A stretch of 64,000 nucleotides of DNA from assembly GCA_024234995.1 (NCBI GenBank), contig JACKNF010000001.1, positions 558,001 through 622,000 on the forward strand. The letters are read 5' to 3'. The notes beneath the pieces were generated by a model. It was not told the DNA's origin and ran no database searches. It saw only the letters and a program-made list of their open reading frames with translations. Positions 8,126 through 17,445 of the stretch are shown piece by piece. The first letter of the stretch is position 1. Every line of letters begins with the position of its first letter. Made by a program: the position numbers and the translations under genes. This stretch comes from Gammaproteobacteria bacterium. Its GTDB lineage: Bacteria > Pseudomonadota > Gammaproteobacteria > Competibacterales > Competibacteraceae.

Positions 8126-10540
8126 TTAAATTGGCTTCGTTTTTACGCACTGAATGCTATCAGTCTGTAACTTTACCGGCCGGCCGATATGATAGCCTTG
8201 CGCGTAGTCGACACCAATCTCGCGCAGGATGCTCAAAATTTCTTCATTCTCAACAAATTCGGCAACCACTCGCTTGCCCATGCCGTGGGCAATGTCAGTC
8301 ACTGCCCGGACAAAAATTTGATCCTCACGATTGTGGGCAATATTGCGAATGAAAGCCCCGTCGATCTTGATCGCACTCATCGGCAGTTGGCGTAGATAAG
8401 CATATGAAGCAAACCCGCTGCCAAAATCATCCAATGCGAACCGGCAACCGAGCTTCTGGATATCGCGCATCATCCGGGTGGTATTTTGCAGGCTGTTAAC
8501 CGCCACAGTTTCAGTAATCTCGAATGTGAGCCGTGTCGGATCAACATCATACTGAGCCAGCAGATCTTTCAGGTCTGGCAGCAGTGAGGGATCCTCCATC
8601 GCGTTGGCGGAAAGATTGACCGACAGATCAATCCCCGGATGCATTTGCAAGACTAAAATTGACCGTGCTAGGACCCAATGATCGATAGCATGGATCTGAC
8701 CGGTTTTCTCAGCAACCGGAATAAAGTGATTGGGGTAAACCAGTTGCCCTTGAACATCACTCATGCGTAGCAGGGCTTCTCGACGTTGCATGCTTCCCGT
8801 TGCTAGTTCCATGATCGGCTGGAAGTGCAACTCGAAACGATCCTCGATCAGCGCCTCGGTGATTCGCTCCGACCACAATACCCGCGCGTTGGCCTGCTCC
8901 CGGCCTTGATCCTCCGGAGAGAATAAGTACCAGCGGCCCCGGCCTCTTTCCTTAGCCTGATACATAGCTAGATCAGCGTCAGATAGCAGTTGCTGGGTGT
9001 CAACGCCATGTTCGGGAAACAATACGATGCCAATGCTAGCAGAAACCTGATGCCGCACACCGTGATTACGAATCACCACAGATTGGATACACATTTGCAC
9101 CTGTTCAGCGATAGCGATGGCTTGTTCTGAACCCGCCTGGGGCAGTGCTAAAGCAAATTCGTCCCCGCCAAACCGCCCTAAGGAACCGCCTGTGCCAAGG
9201 AGTGCTTCCAATTGTTCGGCAACCTGCTGTAACAGCAGGTCACCCACTGGATGGCCGCTGATGTCGTTGACGTCTTTGAACTGATCCAAGTCGAAGAACA
9301 GTAGCGCTCCACTCAGTTTCTTGTGAACCGACTGATTGACCAAGCGGGTCAAATCGTGGTTAAAACGCCGGCGGTTGAGTAACCGGGTCAATGGATCATG
9401 ATCTGCCAGCCAGACCAGCTCTGACCGCGCTTCTTCCCGGTCACGTTGAATGTGTTCCATTCGTTCGGACAGAGTGCCAACCGTATCGATCATCTGGTCC
9501 ATTTCATCGCGCAACGGGAACCAGGAAGCATCGAGAGTGAGTAAACGATTGCGCAAGTCGGTAAAGCGATCCTCGGCGAGCAGGGGCAACACATCCGCTA
9601 ACCGCCTGAGCCGTTTGACCAGAGTTTGCATTACTAATAGCAGCAGGCTTTCCGACAGGACGAGACCCAGAAACCCAATGAGAATGCTGTCGCGGGTCAC
9701 TTTGGCGATAGCTTGCTGCTGTGCAGTGATTGGATTGATTAACAGAGCGTCCACTTCTGGCGCCAGAGCCGGTAGCCGAGAGATCTCGAACCAGTCCTTA
9801 TCTCGCTGAATCAGTAGTGTATTGGTGCTTCCACCGGTATCCAATTGTCTAAGATCGGCGTCGTGCAGTAAGGCTTCGATCTGTTCAGGATGAGTAATTG
9901 CCGGAAATTGGGTGAGATTGGCTTGTTCAACCATGATTGCTACATCGGCGCCGGTCAGCGCATGGAAGGCTAGCAGGACATCAGCGACTGAACGGCCCAA
10001 TGCTAAAGCTCCGGCAGAATGGCCCTGCCAAAGCAAGGGAGCAGCCAAATATTGGTAGCAATCCGGAGCACAGGCCAGCATAGTGGCCGTTTGTTCCGGC
10101 CACCGCTGCAATCGCTCGATCAATTCAGCGGGTAATCCTTGGGCATGGTCCGGCCACAGCAGAATCGATTGGCCTTTGGGCTGAATCCAGTAAGCTGAGC
10201 GGATATCCCATTCCAGATCCAGCATAAAACCGTTGTGATCCAGCGCTTGATGCAAGCGTTCATTGATGGCTTGATCAGACTGATCTGATCCTAGTAACGG
10301 CACGATATTGGCGAGCCGTGACATTTGCCGGTAGCCGTCATCCAACAAAGCATAGAGTTGGCGAACCTGTCGATCCCGTACCTCGATCTGTTGCTGCTTG
10401 AATTGCTCTGCTGCCTGGCGATAGGCTAAAAACGCCAGCGAAGCGTTGACCAGCACCAGGACAAGGCTAAGGACGATCAGCGCCTTCCAGCGCAGACTGA
10501 GATAGAGTGCAGGTGAGTTCGAAGAAGCAAATCTGGCCAT
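8126..10540 (-). CDS. Membrane-bound GGDEF-EAL protein with periplasmic sensor
   Basis: c-di-GMP enzyme of the inner membrane. A TM helix near residues 15-40 is followed by a ~240-residue periplasmic domain with a cache-like pattern and a Cys pair (LACAPDCYQY), then a second TM (GFLGLVLSESLLLLVMQTLV), a HAMP-like linker and coiled coil. The diguanylate cyclase half is intact (RFGGDEF) but lacks the RxxD inhibitory site five residues upstream. The phosphodiesterase half retains REALLRM, a DDFGSG variant of DDFGTG, KIDGAFI and AEFVENEE, so both activities are possible. It begins 14 bases after the barrel-protein gene and is the last gene of a three-gene operon, so the barrel and binding-like proteins probably feed its sensor. 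Confidence 0.9.
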   Translation of the reverse strand: MARFASSNSPALYLSLRWKALIVLSLVLVLVNASLAFLAYRQAAEQFKQQQIEVRDRQVRQLYALLDDGYRQMSRLANIVPLLGSDQSDQAINERLHQALDHNGFMLDLEWDIRSAYWIQPKGQSILLWPDHAQGLPAELIERLQRWPEQTATMLACAPDCYQYLAAPLLWQGHSAGALALGRSVADVLLAFHALTGADVAIMVEQANLTQFPAITHPEQIEALLHDADLRQLDTGGSTNTLLIQRDKDWFEISRLPALAPEVDALLINPITAQQQAIAKVTRDSILIGFLGLVLSESLLLLVMQTLVKRLRRLADVLPLLAEDRFTDLRNRLLTLDASWFPLRDEMDQMIDTVGTLSERMEHIQRDREEARSELVWLADHDPLTRLLNRRRFNHDLTRLVNQSVHKKLSGALLFFDLDQFKDVNDISGHPVGDLLLQQVAEQLEALLGTGGSLGRFGGDEFALALPQAGSEQAIAIAEQVQMCIQSVVIRNHGVRHQVSASIGIVLFPEHGVDTQQLLSDADLAMYQAKERGRGRWYLFSPEDQGREQANARVLWSERITEALIEDRFELHFQPIMELATGSMQRREALLRMSDVQGQLVYPNHFIPVAEKTGQIHAIDHWVLARSILVLQMHPGIDLSVNLSANAMEDPSLLPDLKDLLAQYDVDPTRLTFEITETVAVNSLQNTTRMMRDIQKLGCRFALDDFGSGFASYAYLRQLPMSAIKIDGAFIRNIAHNREDQIFVRAVTDIAHGMGKRVVAEFVENEEILSILREIGVDYAQGYHIGRPVKLQTDSIQCVKTKPI

Positions 10541-10554
10541 GGCGCCGTTCTCAC

Positions 10555-11739
10555 TTAGAAGCGAAAAGCGGCTTGCACAGCAAACAGATTCCAGTATTCA
10601 CTCAATTGGCTGGGATCTGGATTTTCCCTAAATGACAGCACGAAGGTTCCGTGGTGGCGTTGATATTCAGCTCGCACCATCCATTGTCGATTGATGTCCC
10701 AGCGTAGGCCGGCCGTCCAAATCTTAGAGAAGTAGGTAAAGGGCGGCGGACCTCTAAGTAACGAGAATTCGACGCCGTCCCGATCGTTCCGGTTAGCAAA
10801 GCCCTCTTCATAGCGCAGTAGTAGTTCAACATTCGGCCGGATCCGATAGGTTCCCTGCAGATAGTACCCCTCAACAGTGGTTCTAAGATTTGAAAGAAGT
10901 GGGCCATAATCACGCCATTCCAATGGTTCACGGGCGTACTCAGCCGTGAGTGTCCAATCCTCGGCATCATATTGGATGGAAGCGATCCAGTAGAAGATAT
11001 CCGTGGTTCCTGCACTTAATGGTGAATGCTGGCCGGGATCAAATTGTAAGGACAGTGTTGTGCCGCTGAGTCCGAATTTGAGTTGTTCTCCTGGCGCTGA
11101 GTACCAGAGCCGGGCCAGTCCCACGATACCGTTGGGCTGGAATTCACCGTCGTAGTCATTGCGGAGGAATGTCCATTCAACGTTATCATCGAGCACGGAG
11201 CGGCCGCCACCCACTGTGAGCGATAAGGTGCCTAAGTTGCTGTAAGTCTCTCCATAAAACATGAGTCCATCCAGGGAAAGCGCTAAGTTGCGGATTTTGT
11301 CGAAATATACTACTTGGGGCAGAAAAATGCCGGGGTGAGTGAACGGCACATCGCGGGTTTCGTTGTAGATTCCTAGAGGATTCTTGATGCGCCCTGCGCG
11401 AAGACCCCAGCGATGTTCGATTGAGGACGCCAGCGTGAAATCGGCTAGCCCATAGTCCAAATTGGGTGTCCCATCGTACATATTGCCCGCGCGCCGGGCC
11501 AGCAATTGACCGGATAAGAGGATTTGCGGGTTAATTAGCAGCGAAGCATTGATGCCAATTTCCGTGAAATCGAACGAAGTTTCTGGACTGTTTCCAAAAA
11601 AGTGATTATCACTGGTTCTAACTACTGCCTGGCTGGCAAAGCCATGAACTTGCAGAGGATCCCAGATGGATTGGGATTCTTCGGCATTCGCGCTCATCAG
11701 GCCAAGAACCGGCAATAGCGCAATGACCCGCCTGTGCAT
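10555..11739 (-). CDS. Outer-membrane beta-barrel (porin-like) protein
   Basis: Signal peptide MHRRVIALLPVLGLMSANA, then alternating beta strands through ~370 residues and a C-terminal aromatic strand ending AVQAAFRF, the BAM recognition signature of outer-membrane barrels. There is no plug domain and no resemblance to the two trimeric porins at 22-25 kb. Segments such as RAGRIKNPLGIYNETRDVPFT resemble phosphate-selective or Opr-type barrels that line a channel. One base separates it from the upstream binding-protein-like gene and 14 bases from the downstream GGDEF-EAL gene, so the three are one transcript. The substrate is unknown; a role as the outer-membrane part of a sensory module is inferred from the operon. 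Confidence 0.8.
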   Translation of the reverse strand: MHRRVIALLPVLGLMSANAEESQSIWDPLQVHGFASQAVVRTSDNHFFGNSPETSFDFTEIGINASLLINPQILLSGQLLARRAGNMYDGTPNLDYGLADFTLASSIEHRWGLRAGRIKNPLGIYNETRDVPFTHPGIFLPQVVYFDKIRNLALSLDGLMFYGETYSNLGTLSLTVGGGRSVLDDNVEWTFLRNDYDGEFQPNGIVGLARLWYSAPGEQLKFGLSGTTLSLQFDPGQHSPLSAGTTDIFYWIASIQYDAEDWTLTAEYAREPLEWRDYGPLLSNLRTTVEGYYLQGTYRIRPNVELLLRYEEGFANRNDRDGVEFSLLRGPPPFTYFSKIWTAGLRWDINRQWMVRAEYQRHHGTFVLSFRENPDPSQLSEYWNLFAVQAAFRF

Positions 11740-11740
11740 T

Positions 11741-12256
11741 TCAACGAACCTCCAGTGTTCGGACTTGGGGATAGCTTGATCCAGACTCTACATAGCCAAC
11801 GCTTCCTGGCGTGGACGCTACCCGTTCAACCATTTCTTGCTCGGTTGCTACCATGATGGGTGCCTGTCCAGTTCCGGAAAAGATCTGGCGATCCCAGACC
11901 TGCCGCAATTGATAGGGAAAAAGACCCAGAATGTTTTTGGCAAATTTACGATGCAACGGATGATTGTCTGGTAAAACAAACACTTTTACCGGCACATTAT
12001 TTTCCCAGAGCGGTAGTCGCATGGTAAAGCAAAGTCGCGCTTGATTTTGACTGATTTGAGTATTTGGCGTTGCTTTGTTGACGATCAATTCCTGAGCGGT
12101 GAGCATCCATGGCCACAGCGTGACCGTCAGACAGATAAACACTTTCTTCAATCGCCCACTTGACCGGTTAGTAGCAGAACAAGTAGGGGCAGCAGCATTG
12201 TCCAGGGAGCGATGCCAAGGGCAGCCATTATTCAAACGGCTATAGTATCCATCCAT
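11741..12256 (-). CDS. Small periplasmic PBP-like (PstS-type) protein
   Basis: The mature part (QELIVNKATPNTQISQNQAR to the C-terminus) matches the short single-lobe version of phosphate/PstS-like substrate-binding proteins. KVFVLPDNHPLHRKF and FPYQLRQVWDRQIFSGTGQAP precede VERVASTPGSVGYVES, the usual end of such domains. The signal peptide is KKVFICLTVTLWPWMLTA, so the real start may be TTG 12151 or GTG 12142 rather than the ATG at 12256, whose first 35 residues look non-coding. It heads the operon with the barrel protein and the GGDEF-EAL enzyme. It is too short for a full two-lobe transporter-binding protein, and no ABC genes are near, so a signalling role is likely (inference). Confidence 0.75.
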   Translation of the reverse strand: MDGYYSRLNNGCPWHRSLDNAAAPTCSATNRSSGRLKKVFICLTVTLWPWMLTAQELIVNKATPNTQISQNQARLCFTMRLPLWENNVPVKVFVLPDNHPLHRKFAKNILGLFPYQLRQVWDRQIFSGTGQAPIMVATEQEMVERVASTPGSVGYVESGSSYPQVRTLEVR

Positions 12257-12415
12257 AAAAACCAGTCTGTAGGTGCATCATGAGGACATGCCTAAGCAAT
12301 GTACTGTTATCAGTATAGCACTAGGCATTCATTCATCTCATGGGATTTCACTGATCAGTTGAGAGGTAATGCTGTTGAGGCAGAGCATGTACAAGGTATT
12401 GATCGATAATCCGGC

Positions 12416-13021
12416 CTACAAATTTTTACCTAAGATGATCTGACGAAACCAGCCATTAGCCAGTGCTGACTGGTTTGATAGCACCTCTAGCTCAGGTGTC
12501 TGTGCCAGGATATTTTCCAGCACTACATCAGTGCGTGTCGCCAGCAAGCCCAATAAAGGGCTGATCAGCCGCCGGACCGGCGCTCGCTGTCCAGGCCGAA
12601 GAAACTTGTCGAGAATCAGCACCCGCCCGCCAGGCCGCAGCACCCGCGCTGCTTCAATAAGCACCCGTTCCGGGTGAGGAGTAACCGCCAGAATTAGATG
12701 CAGAATCACGACATCAAACACAGCGGTAGAGTAGGGTAAGGTGCGCGCATCGCCTTCATCCAGACGCAGTTCGAGATTTCGAGCAATAGCCTTGCGCCGG
12801 GCACGGACCAGCATGGCTGGGGTCAAATCGAGTCCAGTATAGTGTGGTCCAATGGGCAGCAGCGGTATGTCCAAGCCACTACCGACACCAGCCAGCAGAA
12901 TATCGTCGTGAGGTCCATCACACAACCTGGCCAAGCTGCGTTGCCGCATGCCAATGGTGAAAGGCGCGACAAAGGCGTCGTAGATCGGTGCAAATAAGGT
13001 ATAGGTGTAGCGCAGGGTCAC
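12416..13021 (-). CDS. Class I SAM-dependent methyltransferase
   Basis: Rossmann methyltransferase of the UbiE/PmtA type. Motif I is ILLAGVGSGLDIPLL, the acidic residue after strand 2 is in YTGLDLTPAML, motif II is LRLDEGDARTLPYSTAVFDVV, and motif III is RVLRPGGRVLILDKF. The N-terminal YTLFAPIYDAFVAPFTIGMR resembles the start of PmtA/UbiE-like enzymes acting on lipids or quinone precursors. It follows apaG by eight bases at the end of the ygfB-pepP-ubiH-ubiI-apaG string, which makes a lipid or quinone substrate plausible but unproven. Confidence 0.85.
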   Translation of the reverse strand: MTLRYTYTLFAPIYDAFVAPFTIGMRQRSLARLCDGPHDDILLAGVGSGLDIPLLPIGPHYTGLDLTPAMLVRARRKAIARNLELRLDEGDARTLPYSTAVFDVVILHLILAVTPHPERVLIEAARVLRPGGRVLILDKFLRPGQRAPVRRLISPLLGLLATRTDVVLENILAQTPELEVLSNQSALANGWFRQIILGKNL

Positions 13022-13029
13022 AGACGCAC

Positions 13030-13416
13030 CTAATGCAGGATGCGTGGGATGGATAGCACGAACGGTGGGATTTCAGCGTCAAAAGTTACGCCATCATCGG
13101 CTAGCATCTGATAGCTGCCCTTCATACTACCCACCGCCGTATCCAAAATCGCGCCGCTGGTATACTGGAAACCTTCGCCGGGACGCAGATACGGTTGTTC
13201 TCCGACTACGCCCTCGCCGCGCACCTCTTCGACCTTGCTATTAGCGTCAGTAATGATCCAATAGCGGCTGATCAACCGGGCGGCAACATTGCCCTGGTTT
13301 TGAATCAATACCGTATAGGCGAACACGTAGCGATCTTGGGCAGGATCAGATTGTTCTTCCAAATAGAAGGCCTGTGCAGCGACCTTAATGCTGTAATTAG
13401 TTATTTTCTTCCCCAT
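13030..13416 (-). CDS. apaG: ApaG domain protein
   Basis: Single-domain beta-sandwich (fibronectin III-like) protein of 128 residues. Recognised by FAYTVLIQNQGN, LISRYWIITDAN, EVRGEGVVGEQPYLRPGE and YTSGAILDTAVGSMKGSYQM. In Salmonella apaG loss affects Co2+ resistance and Mg2+ efflux; the biochemical role is unresolved. In enterobacteria it sits beside apaH; here apaH is 15 kb away and apaG instead follows ubiI by 47 bases. Confidence 0.95.
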   Translation of the reverse strand: MGKKITNYSIKVAAQAFYLEEQSDPAQDRYVFAYTVLIQNQGNVAARLISRYWIITDANSKVEEVRGEGVVGEQPYLRPGEGFQYTSGAILDTAVGSMKGSYQMLADDGVTFDAEIPPFVLSIPRILH

Positions 13417-13463
13417 GGATGAAGGGTTTCCAATAGTTGGGTGGGTAGATGAGAAAAACGCTC

Positions 13464-14690
13464 CTAAAGCATAGCTCGCGCTAATCGCGGCAAATCACCC
13501 TCTAACCCCATGGCCCGGCGGGCGATGAGATTCTTCAGCGGGCTAGCGGCGTCGGTTAGATGAAGACCGAGAGTGCGCAACAGCCGCACCGGTGGTAGCG
13601 AATTGCTGAACAGCCGCTTGAAGCCGTCCATCACACCTAGCATCAAAAGGTTATCACCCTTGCGCCAGCGTTCATAGCGGCGCAGTGTTTTGAATGCACC
13701 AATCTCCTGACCGGCAGCCAAGGCGTTCAGGATCACTTCGGCTAAGGTTGCGGCGTCCAGCAGACCCAGGTTGACGCCTTGTCCAGCGAGTGGATGTACG
13801 ACGTGCGCGGCATCACCAATCAGGGCTAGACCGGGTTTGACGTAATCGTGGGTATGCTGGAGACGGAGGGGAAAAGCCTCGCGCGGCCCAACGTCAGTGA
13901 TTGCGCCCAGCCGCCGGTCAAATGCTTCCGTCAGCGCCTGGGCAAATGCGGAATCATCCAAGGCTAACAGCGCATCCGCCTGTTCTGGCAGCGTGGACCA
14001 AACAATAGAGCAGCCGCCATCATGCAGCGGTAGGAACGCCAGCGGTCCGGCCGGCAGAAAACGCTGCCAAGCGGTTTCCTGATGTGATTCAGCAGTGCGG
14101 ACGTTGCTGACAACCGCTTTTTGATCATAGCTCCAGCCACGGGTATTAACACCAGCCAGTTGCCGGACCTTGGATTGCGCCCCATCCGCGCCGACCAGTA
14201 ATCGCGTGGCGTATTCACACCCGTCATTCAATCGCACTCGCCAACCTTTGCCGTCCAGCGGCTCAGCGGCGTCCAGCGCCATTGGGCAAAATAGATCAAC
14301 CGCTGGCAGCTGCTGCACACGTTCCAGAAGGGCATACTGGATTACCCGGTTCTCAATGATCCAGCCTAGTAATGGCTCGCCGATGGCCGCGCTGTCGAAA
14401 TGAATGTAACCGGAACCCATTGCATCCCAGACCTGCATATCGCGAAAGGGGCTCACTCGCCAGGCAGTCATGCTATCCCAGGCACCCACTGCGGCAAAGA
14501 TGCGTTGTGAGGCACGATTGATAGCGGAGACACGCAGATCCGGCTTTAGATTTGGGCAGATATGTTCCAGCGGCTTACCTTCCAGTAGGGCAATGCGCAA
14601 ATCTGTCTCGCCCAGTGCACAGGCCAGTGCTGAACCCACCATACCACCGCCAACGATAATGAGATCGTAGTCAATTTTGATGGAGTTCAT
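13464..14690 (-). CDS. ubiI: FAD-dependent ubiquinone hydroxylase UbiI (VisC)
   Basis: Flavin monooxygenase of the UbiH/UbiI/UbiF family that hydroxylates the ring (C5 in UbiI) during ubiquinone synthesis. The Rossmann GGGMVGSALACAL is near residue 13, LLVGADGAQSKVRQLAG near the middle is the DG motif, and IGDAAHVVHPLAGQGVNLGL is the GD motif that binds FAD ribose. The start is ATG 14690 (MNSIKIDYD), preceded by AGAGA; the frame extends upstream to 14957 but that part does not resemble the family. It lies downstream of pepP and ubiH in the conserved order, which is why it is called UbiI rather than UbiH. Confidence 0.9.
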   Translation of the reverse strand: MNSIKIDYDLIIVGGGMVGSALACALGETDLRIALLEGKPLEHICPNLKPDLRVSAINRASQRIFAAVGAWDSMTAWRVSPFRDMQVWDAMGSGYIHFDSAAIGEPLLGWIIENRVIQYALLERVQQLPAVDLFCPMALDAAEPLDGKGWRVRLNDGCEYATRLLVGADGAQSKVRQLAGVNTRGWSYDQKAVVSNVRTAESHQETAWQRFLPAGPLAFLPLHDGGCSIVWSTLPEQADALLALDDSAFAQALTEAFDRRLGAITDVGPREAFPLRLQHTHDYVKPGLALIGDAAHVVHPLAGQGVNLGLLDAATLAEVILNALAAGQEIGAFKTLRRYERWRKGDNLLMLGVMDGFKRLFSNSLPPVRLLRTLGLHLTDAASPLKNLIARRAMGLEGDLPRLARAML

Positions 14691-14743
14691 GATGTTCTCT
14701 CTAATCTCCAGCCTCTCTCTTAGAGAGTGATGAGTGCTTGGGT

Positions 14744-15976
14744 TCACGCTGTGAGCGCCAGTCCTCGCACCAGTTTCGGCACCCGTCCGTCCAGGCCCAT
14801 AGTCTGCCGGGCAAACCAGTGCTTGATCGGCGGCAGCAGATCGAAGGCCAGTAGTCCCAGATTGCGGGCGGCGCGCACCGGTGGTAATGGATTGATGAAC
14901 ACCCGATGCAGGGCGTCGGTAAAAGCGATCGTCTGCCGCTGATCCCAGCGCCGCCAACTGGCGTAACGGTTCAACACCTTCAAATTGCCAATATCCTCAT
15001 TCACATGATGAGCATCAGCGATCACTTCCGCCAGTGCTGCTACATCGCGGATTCCAAGATTAAAACCCTGGCCAGCGATGGGATGCAGGGTATGGGCAGC
15101 GTTGCCAATGATCGCCACTCGTTGGCGAGCATGCTCACGGGATTTCAACAGGAACAGTGGATAGGCTTGCCGCTGTCCGGTGCGCTGGAATGGACCAAGC
15201 CGGTCGCCAAAGCGCTGATGCAATAGAGCTAGGAAATTCGCGTCGTCCAACGCCATCACGGCTGGCGCATCAGCATCATTGACCGTGCAAACCACTGCGC
15301 AACGATCCTCGCTCATCGGCAGGAGCGCAATGGGTCCATCTGACGTGAACCGTTCGTAGGCGACATTCCGATGCGGTAAAGCCGGGGTGACATTGGCGAT
15401 CACTGCTTGCTGGCCATACTCCCAACGCAAGGCGGCGATACCCAATTGCTGACGCACTGGCGATTGTGCGCCGTCGGCAGCCACCAGCAACCGGGTCCGC
15501 AGCTCTACCGTTTGTTCGCCGCTGAAACGAACCGTGGCGCAAGCTGTATCTGGTTCAATAGCAACTGTTTCTAAGCGGGCAGGGCAGAGCAGCTCTACAT
15601 GGCGCAAGGCTGGTAGTTTCGTCAGGAGCGCTGCGCCGATCTGTCGCGCTTCGGTCACGTAACCCAGGGCCTCTACGCCCTCATCGCAGCAGTCAAGATG
15701 AGCGAAACCGGGCGCGCTGCGTTCAGAAATATGGATATGGCGGATAGGGGTTGCGGTTTCAGCCAGCATTTCCCACAGGCCCAAGGTTTGAAAGATACGC
15801 CGGGTTCCCTGGGCCAAAGCCAAGATGCGGTCATCATAGCTGGGGTGTTCGCTAACGGCCAGCGGCGCTGCTTCAACCAAGCCGATGCGCAAATTTAGCC
15901 CATCCAGTGCGCAGGCCAGGCTGGCACCGACCAGGCCGCCGCCGATGATGAGTAGATCATAATCTGGTTGAACCAT
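14744..15976 (-). CDS. ubiH: FAD-dependent ubiquinone hydroxylase UbiH
   Basis: Paralogue of the neighbouring UbiI and next gene after pepP, the standard place for ubiH (C1 hydroxylation of the ubiquinone ring). The FAD dinucleotide-binding loop is IGGGLVGASLACAL at residue ~11, the DG motif is VAADGAQSPVRQ, and the GD-type motif is slightly altered to IGNAAHTLHPIAGQGFNLG (Asn for Asp), as seen in some UbiH proteins. A GAG-containing Shine-Dalgarno precedes ATG 15976. Together with coq7 at 26.7 kb the window supplies all three ring hydroxylation steps for ubiquinone. Confidence 0.93.
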   Translation of the reverse strand: MVQPDYDLLIIGGGLVGASLACALDGLNLRIGLVEAAPLAVSEHPSYDDRILALAQGTRRIFQTLGLWEMLAETATPIRHIHISERSAPGFAHLDCCDEGVEALGYVTEARQIGAALLTKLPALRHVELLCPARLETVAIEPDTACATVRFSGEQTVELRTRLLVAADGAQSPVRQQLGIAALRWEYGQQAVIANVTPALPHRNVAYERFTSDGPIALLPMSEDRCAVVCTVNDADAPAVMALDDANFLALLHQRFGDRLGPFQRTGQRQAYPLFLLKSREHARQRVAIIGNAAHTLHPIAGQGFNLGIRDVAALAEVIADAHHVNEDIGNLKVLNRYASWRRWDQRQTIAFTDALHRVFINPLPPVRAARNLGLLAFDLLPPIKHWFARQTMGLDGRVPKLVRGLALTA

Positions 15977-16056
15977 GGTTTACTCTCAACCTTTTTTCTG
16001 GCCATAACAAAGCAAGTAAATTCTCATCTTGATTTTAGCCATACCCTCTTTTAGCT

Positions 16057-17427
16057 TTAGCCATGCTCCTTTCGCATCAATGCCTCAATTGCATCGATCT
16101 CCTTGGGTACGCCGGCAGTCAACACTTCAGGCTCTCCTTCCGTAACCAGCACATCATCCTCAATACGCACGCCAATCCGCTGCCAGCGTTCATCCACGTC
16201 AGTCTCTAAGTGAATGCCGAGCTGCGTCCAGCATCCATCGGCAATTTGGCTACCGGCGGGAATATACAGGCCCGGTTCAATCGTGGTAACCATGCCGGGT
16301 GCAAAAACCTGCCAGTCTTCACCGGTTTTATAGCTACCGACGTCATGTACATCCATGCCCAGCCAGTGACCGGTGCGATGCATGTAGAATTGCTTATAGG
16401 TTTCCACCTTGATCGCTTCGTCCACACTACCCTGTAACAAACCCAGCGCGATTAATCCCTCGGTCAGCACATGGACTGCCGCATCATGCGGTTCGTTAAA
16501 ATGGCAACCAGGCCGAACCTTGTCAATCGCTGCTTTTTGCGCGGCCAGCACCAGCTCATAAATTACCCGCTGCTCCGCGGAAAACCGTCCATTGACCGGG
16601 AATGTGCGCGTAATATCGGAGGCATAGCCGTCCACTTCAGCGCCTGCGTCGATCAATAGCACATCGCCATCATGTAGTTCCGCGTTGTTCTCCGTATAGT
16701 GCAAAATGCAACTGTTATCGCCGCCAGCGACAATGGCTGGATACGACCAGCCGGCACCATTACGCAGGAAGGTATGGAAAAACTCAGCCTCGATCTCGTA
16801 TTCCATCATACCGGGCCGGCAGATCTGCATTGCCCGGCAATGCGCCTCGCAGGCGATCCGGGCTGATTCGCGCATCACCGCGATTTCCTCGGCCTCTTTG
16901 CAGCACCGCATAGGATGCAGCAGATGCTCTAGCGCGATGAAGGTGACCGGTGCTTGTACGCCGATTCGCGCCTTAGCGCGGGTCTGATTGATCCAGCTCA
17001 TCACCTGTTCATCAAAATCAGGATGATACCCGATGGCGTAATATACCCGCTCACGGTTTTCCAGGAGCGGCAACAGGATTTTGTCCAGTTCCGCGATGGG
17101 GTGTGCATTATCTGCCCCATAACGTTCCTTGGCGCCCTGTGGACCGGCACGGCGGCCATGCCAGATTTCCATGTGCGGGTCACGGTCGCGGCAGAACAGC
17201 AAAAATTCCTGTTCTGCTCCGGGAATGAGCGCGGCGATCGCCTCCGGCTCCGGGAAACCGGTCAGGTAGTAGAAATCACTGTCCTGACGGAAGGGATAGT
17301 AAACATCACGATTGCGGGGCGCTTCCAGCGCAGCGGGTAACAGCGCGACCGAATTGGGTCCCATCAGATCCATTAAGGTGCGGCGGCGGCGGGCAAAGAC
17401 TGAGGCTGGAAGGGTGCGGGCAAGCAT
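16057..17427 (-). CDS. pepP: Xaa-Pro aminopeptidase PepP
   Basis: Dinuclear manganese 'pita-bread' peptidase that removes an N-terminal residue before proline. The N-terminal domain (YPFRQDSDFYYLTGFPEPEA) is the aminopeptidase P N-domain. In the catalytic domain metal ligands are visible in LLIDAGAEVDGYASDITRTF (two Asp), HRTGHWLGMDVHD (His), TTIEPGLYIP (Glu) and VRIEDDVLVT (Glu). The 456-residue length is normal. It begins 18 bases after ygfB, so both are likely in one operon that continues to ubiH and ubiI. Confidence 0.96.
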   Translation of the reverse strand: MLARTLPASVFARRRRTLMDLMGPNSVALLPAALEAPRNRDVYYPFRQDSDFYYLTGFPEPEAIAALIPGAEQEFLLFCRDRDPHMEIWHGRRAGPQGAKERYGADNAHPIAELDKILLPLLENRERVYYAIGYHPDFDEQVMSWINQTRAKARIGVQAPVTFIALEHLLHPMRCCKEAEEIAVMRESARIACEAHCRAMQICRPGMMEYEIEAEFFHTFLRNGAGWSYPAIVAGGDNSCILHYTENNAELHDGDVLLIDAGAEVDGYASDITRTFPVNGRFSAEQRVIYELVLAAQKAAIDKVRPGCHFNEPHDAAVHVLTEGLIALGLLQGSVDEAIKVETYKQFYMHRTGHWLGMDVHDVGSYKTGEDWQVFAPGMVTTIEPGLYIPAGSQIADGCWTQLGIHLETDVDERWQRIGVRIEDDVLVTEGEPEVLTAGVPKEIDAIEALMRKEHG

Positions 17428-17445
17428 GAGCGATAGTTTCCATTT

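Noticed and set aside
14691..14957. N-terminal extension of the ubiI frame
   Set aside because: It runs into ubiH in another frame and does not resemble the family; ATG 14690 with AGAGA upstream fits.
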